NCBI GenBank assembly: GCA_963777855.1
Contig: CAVZRW010000008.1
Span: 62,001 to 126,000, forward strand
DNA length: 64,000 nt
Direction of reading: 5' to 3'
Source: Prado023 sp963777855
GTDB lineage: Bacteria > Actinomycetota > Actinomycetes > S36-B12 > CAIYMF01
The position numbers were made by a program, and so were the translations under genes. The notes beneath the pieces were generated by a model that worked only from the letters and a program-made list of their open reading frames with translations, made no database searches and was not told the DNA's origin. Positions 60,530 through 64,000 of the stretch are shown one piece after another (within the stretch, counting starts at the first letter, position 1; every line of letters starts with the position of its first letter).

Positions 60530-61194
60530 CCAGCGTGGTCATCGCCGACGACGAGGGACTCGTCCGCGAGGGGCTCTCGGCCCTGCTCGGCCGGCGCGGG
60601 ATCCAGGTGCTGGGCGTGGCCGCCGACGGGCGGGCCGCGATCACGGCAGCCTCGGCGCTGCACCCCGACGTCGTCCTGATGGACATCCGGATGCCGGGCA
60701 TGGACGGTATCGAGGCCACCGCCGCGATCGCCGGGCCGGGGCGACCGCGCGTGCTGATCCTCACGACCTATCACCAGGACGAGTACGTCTTCCGTGCCCT
60801 GCGGGCCGGCGCCTCGGGGTTCCTGCTGAAGTCCGCCGAGCCCGACCGGCTGGCCCAGGCCGTGGAGCTGGTGAACGCCGGCGAGGCCCTGCTGGCCCCG
60901 GAGGTGACCGCGCGACTGATCGCCGAGCACGTCGGGCGCGCCGCAGGCCCCGACTCCCCTGCCAGGTCCGCGGACGAGGGCAGCCTGGCCCGCCTGACCC
61001 CGCGCGAGAGGGAGGTCCTGGCGCTCATCGCCCGGGGGCTGTCCAACGACGAGATCAGCGCGAGGCTCGTGCTGTCCCCGGCCACGGTCAAGACCCACAT
61101 CAACCGGACCCTGGCCAAGCTGGGCCTCTCCAGCCGCGCGCAGCTCGTGGTGCTCGCCTACGAGGAGGGGCTGGTCCGCCCGGCCGCCCGCTGA
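60526..61194 (+). CDS. NarL/LuxR-family response regulator
   Basis: A 222-residue regulator partnered with the preceding kinase. The receiver has the acidic pocket IADDEGLVREGL, phospho-acceptor in VLMDIRMPGMDG, and Lys in FLLKSAEP. The LuxR HTH is LTPREREVLALIARGLSNDE with ATVKTHINRTLAKLGLSSRAQ. Start GTG 60526 overlaps the kinase stop by 4 bases. Followed by a terminator hairpin shared with cydB. Confidence 0.93.
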   Translation: MTSVVIADDEGLVREGLSALLGRRGIQVLGVAADGRAAITAASALHPDVVLMDIRMPGMDGIEATAAIAGPGRPRVLILTTYHQDEYVFRALRAGASGFLLKSAEPDRLAQAVELVNAGEALLAPEVTARLIAEHVGRAAGPDSPARSADEGSLARLTPREREVLALIARGLSNDEISARLVLSPATVKTHINRTLAKLGLSSRAQLVVLAYEEGLVRPAAR

Positions 61195-61225
61195 GCTCCC
61201 CAGGGCCCCGACCTCCAGACGCACC

Positions 61226-61261
61226 CCGGCCGCGGCACCCCGTCGGGGGAACCGCGGCCGG
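61226..61261. terminator. inverted repeat, probable bidirectional terminator
   Basis: Ten-base perfect arms, CCGGCCGCGG at 61226-61235 and CCGCGGCCGG at 61252-61261, with a 16-base loop. It lies between the ends of the response-regulator gene (61194) and cydB (61283). Each arm is also self-complementary in part, so alternative folds are possible. Confidence 0.75.
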
Positions 61262-61282
61262 AGGGTCGTGCAGGACGTGGGA

Positions 61283-62325
61283 TCAGACCGACACCTGGTT
61301 CTGGTCCAGCGTGCCCTTCTCGGGGTTGGCGATGTGCTCGGCGCCGACCCGCTTGCGGAACACCCAGTAGGTCCACGACTGGTAGGCCAGGACGATCGGG
61401 GTGAAGATCACCGCGACCCACGTCATGATCTTCAGGGTGTACTCGGTCGAGGACGCGTTGTCGGTGGTCAGGCTCGGGCCGTCGTTGAGGTTCGGCATGA
61501 CGTTCGGGAACAGCATCCCGAACAGGGCCACGACGGCCAGGGCGATGGTCAGCGCGCTGAACGTGAACGCCAGGCCCTCGGAGCGCTTGGCGTGCATGGC
61601 CAGGGACACCAGCCAGCAGACCGCCGCGGCCAGCACCGGGATCCAGGTCCAGGTCTTGTCCGAGAAGGCCAGCTGCGCCCAGAGGAGGAACGCCACCGCG
61701 AGCACCGTGGCCACCAGGCCCGTGCGCATGCCGACCTTGTGGGCACGCTCGCGGATCTCGCCGGTCGTCTTCAGCGACAGGAAGATCGCGCCGTGGGTCA
61801 GGAAGATCGCCACGAAGGTCAGGCCCCCGAGCAGCGCGAACGGGTTGAGCAGGTTGAAGAACCCGCCCGCGTACTCGATGTTGCCGTCCATCTCCTCCAG
61901 CGGCACGCCGCGCACGATGTTGGCGAAGGCCACGCCCCACAGCAGCGCCGGAAGTGCGGAGCCGAACACGATGGCCGCGTCCCAGCGGGCCCGCCAGGTG
62001 TCGTCGGCGTGCTTGCTGCGGTACTCGAAGGCGACGCCGCGCACGATCAGGGCCACGAGGATGAGGAACAGCGGCAGGTAGAACCCGCTGAACAGGGTGG
62101 CGTACCACTCGGGGAAGGCCGCGAAGGTCGCGCCGCCGGCGACGAGCAGCCACACCTCGTTGCCGTCCCAGACCGGGCCGATGCGTGGTGATCACCACGC
62201 GGCGCTCGGCGTCGTCCGGCCAGGACGGGCAGCAGCATGCCGACGCCGAAGTCGAAGCCCTCGAGCACGAAGTACCCGATCCACAGGACCGCGATCAGGA
62301 TGAACCAGACGGTCGTCAGTTCCAT
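61283..62325 (-). CDS. cydB: cytochrome bd ubiquinol/menaquinol oxidase subunit II (frameshifted)
   Basis: Membrane subunit of the high-affinity terminal oxidase. The N-terminus MELTTVWFILIAVLWIGYFVLEGFDFGVG is the family hallmark; the continuation GNEVWLLVAGGATFAAFPEWYATLFSG is in another frame after breaks near 62215 and 62183. The remaining helices to NPEKGTLDQNQVSV are intact. ATG 62325 has GAGG 8-11 bases upstream and follows cydA by 15 bases. CydDC, encoded 5 kb away on the other strand, is needed for assembly. Confidence 0.93.
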
Positions 62326-62340
62326 GTCAGTTCCTCGCGC

Positions 62341-63767
62341 TCAGTAGGAGATGGTCAGCGGGGCGTCGGCTCGCGATCGACGAACGGGTCGTCGACGGCC
62401 TCGGGCGGGCCCTGGCGGACGGTGCGGATGATCAGCCCCACCTCGACGACGGCGAGGACGCGCGTAGAGGGCGGTGAAGCCGACCAGCGAGACCCAGACC
62501 TGGCCCGAGCGTGACCACCGGGGAGACCCCGGCCGCGGTCGGCATGAGGCCGAAGACGATCCACGGCTGGCGGCCCATCTCGGTGAAGATCCAGCCGAAG
62601 CTGATTGGCGATCAGCGGCAGCAGCGGCACGACGATCGCCGCACGCGCCGCACCACTTGCCGTTCGGGCACCCGGTCCGCGGCGGGTAGGCCCACAGCGG
62701 CCCACAGGGCGACGAGCGCGGCGAGCATGCCCGACGCCGATCATCAGGCGGAAGGTCCAGTAGGTCACCGGGATGTTGGGCGCGAAGTCGGTCAGGCCGG
62801 TGTCGGCGTAGGTCTGGCGCGTACTCCTCCTGCAGGTCGTTGATGCCCTTGACCTCGCCGTTCGCAGTCGCCCGTGGCCAGGAAGGACAGCAGCTCCGGG
62901 ATCTCGATGGAGAAGACCGGCTCGGAGCCGTCGAGCGTGCCGATGGTGAAGATGGAGAACGGCGCGGGCTGCGCGGTCTCGTACAGCGCCTCGGCGGCGG
63001 CCATCTTCATGGGCTGCTGCTCGGTCATGATCTTGGCGTGGATGTCGCCGGAGATGACCACGAGCCACGGCAGGCGACCAGGGTGGTGACCAGGCCCAGC
63101 TGCATCGGTGGAGCGGGCCACGTCGACGGCCGCGCTCGCTTGCATCAGGAGCCAGATGCGAGATGCCGGCCACCAGGGCTCCGGCGACCATGAAGCGACG
63201 AGGCCAGCGTGTGGGGGAAGGCGATGACGGCACGTGTTGTTGGTCAGCACGGCGGCGAAGTCGGTGCAGCTCGGCGCGTCCGGTGACCGGGTTGACCCCG
63301 TAGCCGACCGGGTGCTGCATGAACGAGTTGGCGGCGAGGATGAAGTAGGCCGAGAGCAGCGTGCCGATCGCGGCGATCCAGATGGTGGCCAGGTGCAGCT
63401 TCTTGGGCAGCCGGTCCCAGCCGAAGATCCACAGGCCGAGGAAGGTGGACTCGAGGAAGAACGCCAGCAGGCCCTCGATGGCCAGCGGGGCGCCGAAGAT
63501 GTCGCCGACGAAGCGGGAGTAGTCGCTCCAGTTCATGCCGAACTGGAACTCCTGCACGATGCCGGTGACCACGCCCATCGCGAAGTTGATCAGGAAGAGC
63601 TTGCCGAAGAACTTGGTCGCGCGCAGCCACTTCTCGTTGCCGGTGCGCACCCATGCGGTCTGCATGCCGGCGACCAGCCAGCACAGGCCGATGGTGATCG
63701 GCACGAAGAGGAAGTGGTACACGGTGGTGATGCCGAACTGCCATCGCGCAAGGTCCAAGACGTCCAT
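62341..63767 (-). CDS. cydA: cytochrome bd oxidase subunit I (multiply frameshifted)
   Basis: Heme-bearing subunit. The start MDVLDLARWQFGITTVYHFLFVPITIG with the heme-ligand His is intact up to about 63250, including QEFQFGMNWSDYSRFVGDIFGAPLAIEG and FFLESTFLGLW. From 63250 to 62360 the frame shifts many times; fragments such as SGDIHAKIMTEQQPMKMAAAEAL, DGSEPVFSIEIPELLSFLATGD and VTYWTFRLMIG remain readable. The true C-terminus is probably ADAPLTISY before the TGA at 62341. ATG 63767 or 63773 is the start. DosR-like sites lie upstream. Confidence 0.92.
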
Positions 63768-63812
63768 GGGCATCCACGCTTCCGAGCCACGGCGCCGGGG
63801 GTCGGCGCGGTC

Positions 63813-63884
63813 GGGGCCAGCGTCCCACCGGCCCGGACCGCGTTCGCGGGGCGCAACGGCCGGAAGTAACGGGACGAAGGTCCC
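63813..63884 (-). promoter_or_regulatory. two DosR-box-like sites upstream of cydA
   Basis: On the minus strand GGGACCTTCGTCCC (63871-63884) matches 11 of 13 defined DosR positions and has perfect five-base arms GGGAC/GTCCC. A second site, GGGACGCTGGCCCC (63813-63826), matches 10 of 13. The second is about 45-50 bp before the cydA start codon. No convincing -10 was found, so distances to a transcript start are not known. Confidence 0.5.
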
Positions 63885-63928
63885 AGATTCCCCCGCCGGA
63901 GGTCGGTACCGGGTGGGGTATCTCACAT

Positions 63929-63944
63929 CCCCGCCGCGGCGGGG
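63929..63944. repeat. perfect 16-bp palindrome
   Basis: CCCCGCCG followed by its exact complement CGGCGGGG, then a CCCGGCCGGG motif. It lies upstream of cydA near the window edge and could be a terminator of whatever gene lies to the right, but that gene is outside the window. Confidence 0.5.
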
Positions 63945-64000
63945 CCCGGCCGGGCCCGGATCGCCTACGCCATGGGGGGTTCGGGGGTGTCGTCCGGGAA

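Noticed and set aside
63965..64000. Possible 3' end of a minus-strand gene (reading ...PDDTPEPPMA before TAG)
   Set aside because: Only 11 codons are inside the window and no family can be recognised.
1..64000. tRNA, rRNA, riboswitch, CRISPR, transposon or prophage elements
   Set aside because: No tRNA-like cloverleaf sequence, no direct-repeat array with spacers, and no transposase or integrase motifs were noticed; a covariance-model scan was not possible.

Overview
The window is a contiguous piece of a very GC-rich chromosome, and everything in it fits a high-GC Actinomycetota: menaquinone (not ubiquinone) synthesis, System II cytochrome c maturation, a CcsB/ResB pair, a 13E12/DUF222 HNH protein, DosR/DosS-type two-component proteins, many GTG starts, and at least fifteen genes whose start codon lies 6-7 bases after a TANNNT-like -10 box (leaderless transcripts). 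I cannot place it below phylum. No rRNA, tRNA, CRISPR, transposase or prophage genes were seen.

Layout. 0-3.9 kb: menB-menC-menD (minus). 3.9-7.1 kb: PhoU, an HD protein, CorA and a GyrI-like protein (minus). 7.2-13.6 kb: hotdog thioesterase, Ycf46-like AAA ATPase, CrtI-like oxidoreductase, a membrane protein plus PCu(A)C copper chaperone, DUF1801, transglutaminase-like protein. 13.8-17.3 kb: TetR regulator and a YbhF/S-like ABC exporter with a clear operator. 17.3-21.5 kb: menE, menA, an acyl-CoA dehydrogenase. 21.5-23.1 kb: OhrR-glutathione peroxidase operon and a peroxiredoxin that has lost its catalytic Cys region. 23.1-25.5 kb: an Rv2004c-like phosphotransferase/kinase and small membrane proteins. 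25.5-35.6 kb: an almost unbroken minus-strand run for heme synthesis (hemC, cobA-hemD, hemB, hemL) followed by cytochrome c maturation (tlpA, ccdA, resB, ccsB). 35.9-38.9 kb: a DosR response regulator, an RsbRD_N-like protein, and an HNH protein under a LexA-type box. 39.2-48.2 kb: a simple-sugar ABC importer, a LolA/RseB-like lipoprotein-type protein with an ABC-2 exporter, LURP-one protein, alpha/beta hydrolase, PAP2 phosphatase. 48.2-58.5 kb: a group 3b [NiFe]-hydrogenase operon, then cydD-cydC-dosS. 58.6-64 kb: a membrane protein, a DesK/NarL-type two-component pair, and cydB-cydA.

How it works together. The most coherent story is a hypoxia/redox module. A DosR orthologue (35.9 kb) and a DosS-like dual-GAF kinase (56.9 kb) flank a group 3b hydrogenase, the cytochrome bd oxidase genes cydAB and the CydDC transporter needed to assemble it, plus an orthologue of a known mycobacterial DosR-regulon gene (Rv2004c). 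I find DosR-box-like sequences upstream of the hydrogenase operon and the Rv2004c homologue, both centred about 42 bp before the inferred transcription start; weaker or less well positioned ones lie upstream of dosR itself, cydA and cydD. The heme, menaquinone and cytochrome c genes supply the same respiratory chain.

Caveat. Several core genes (menD, menB, menA, the exporter ATPase and permease, hemL, hemB, cobA-hemD, cydA, cydB) are interrupted by clusters of single-base indels while long neighbouring stretches contain none. This looks like local consensus error and not gene decay, so those genes are annotated as spanning CDSs with the breaks described.
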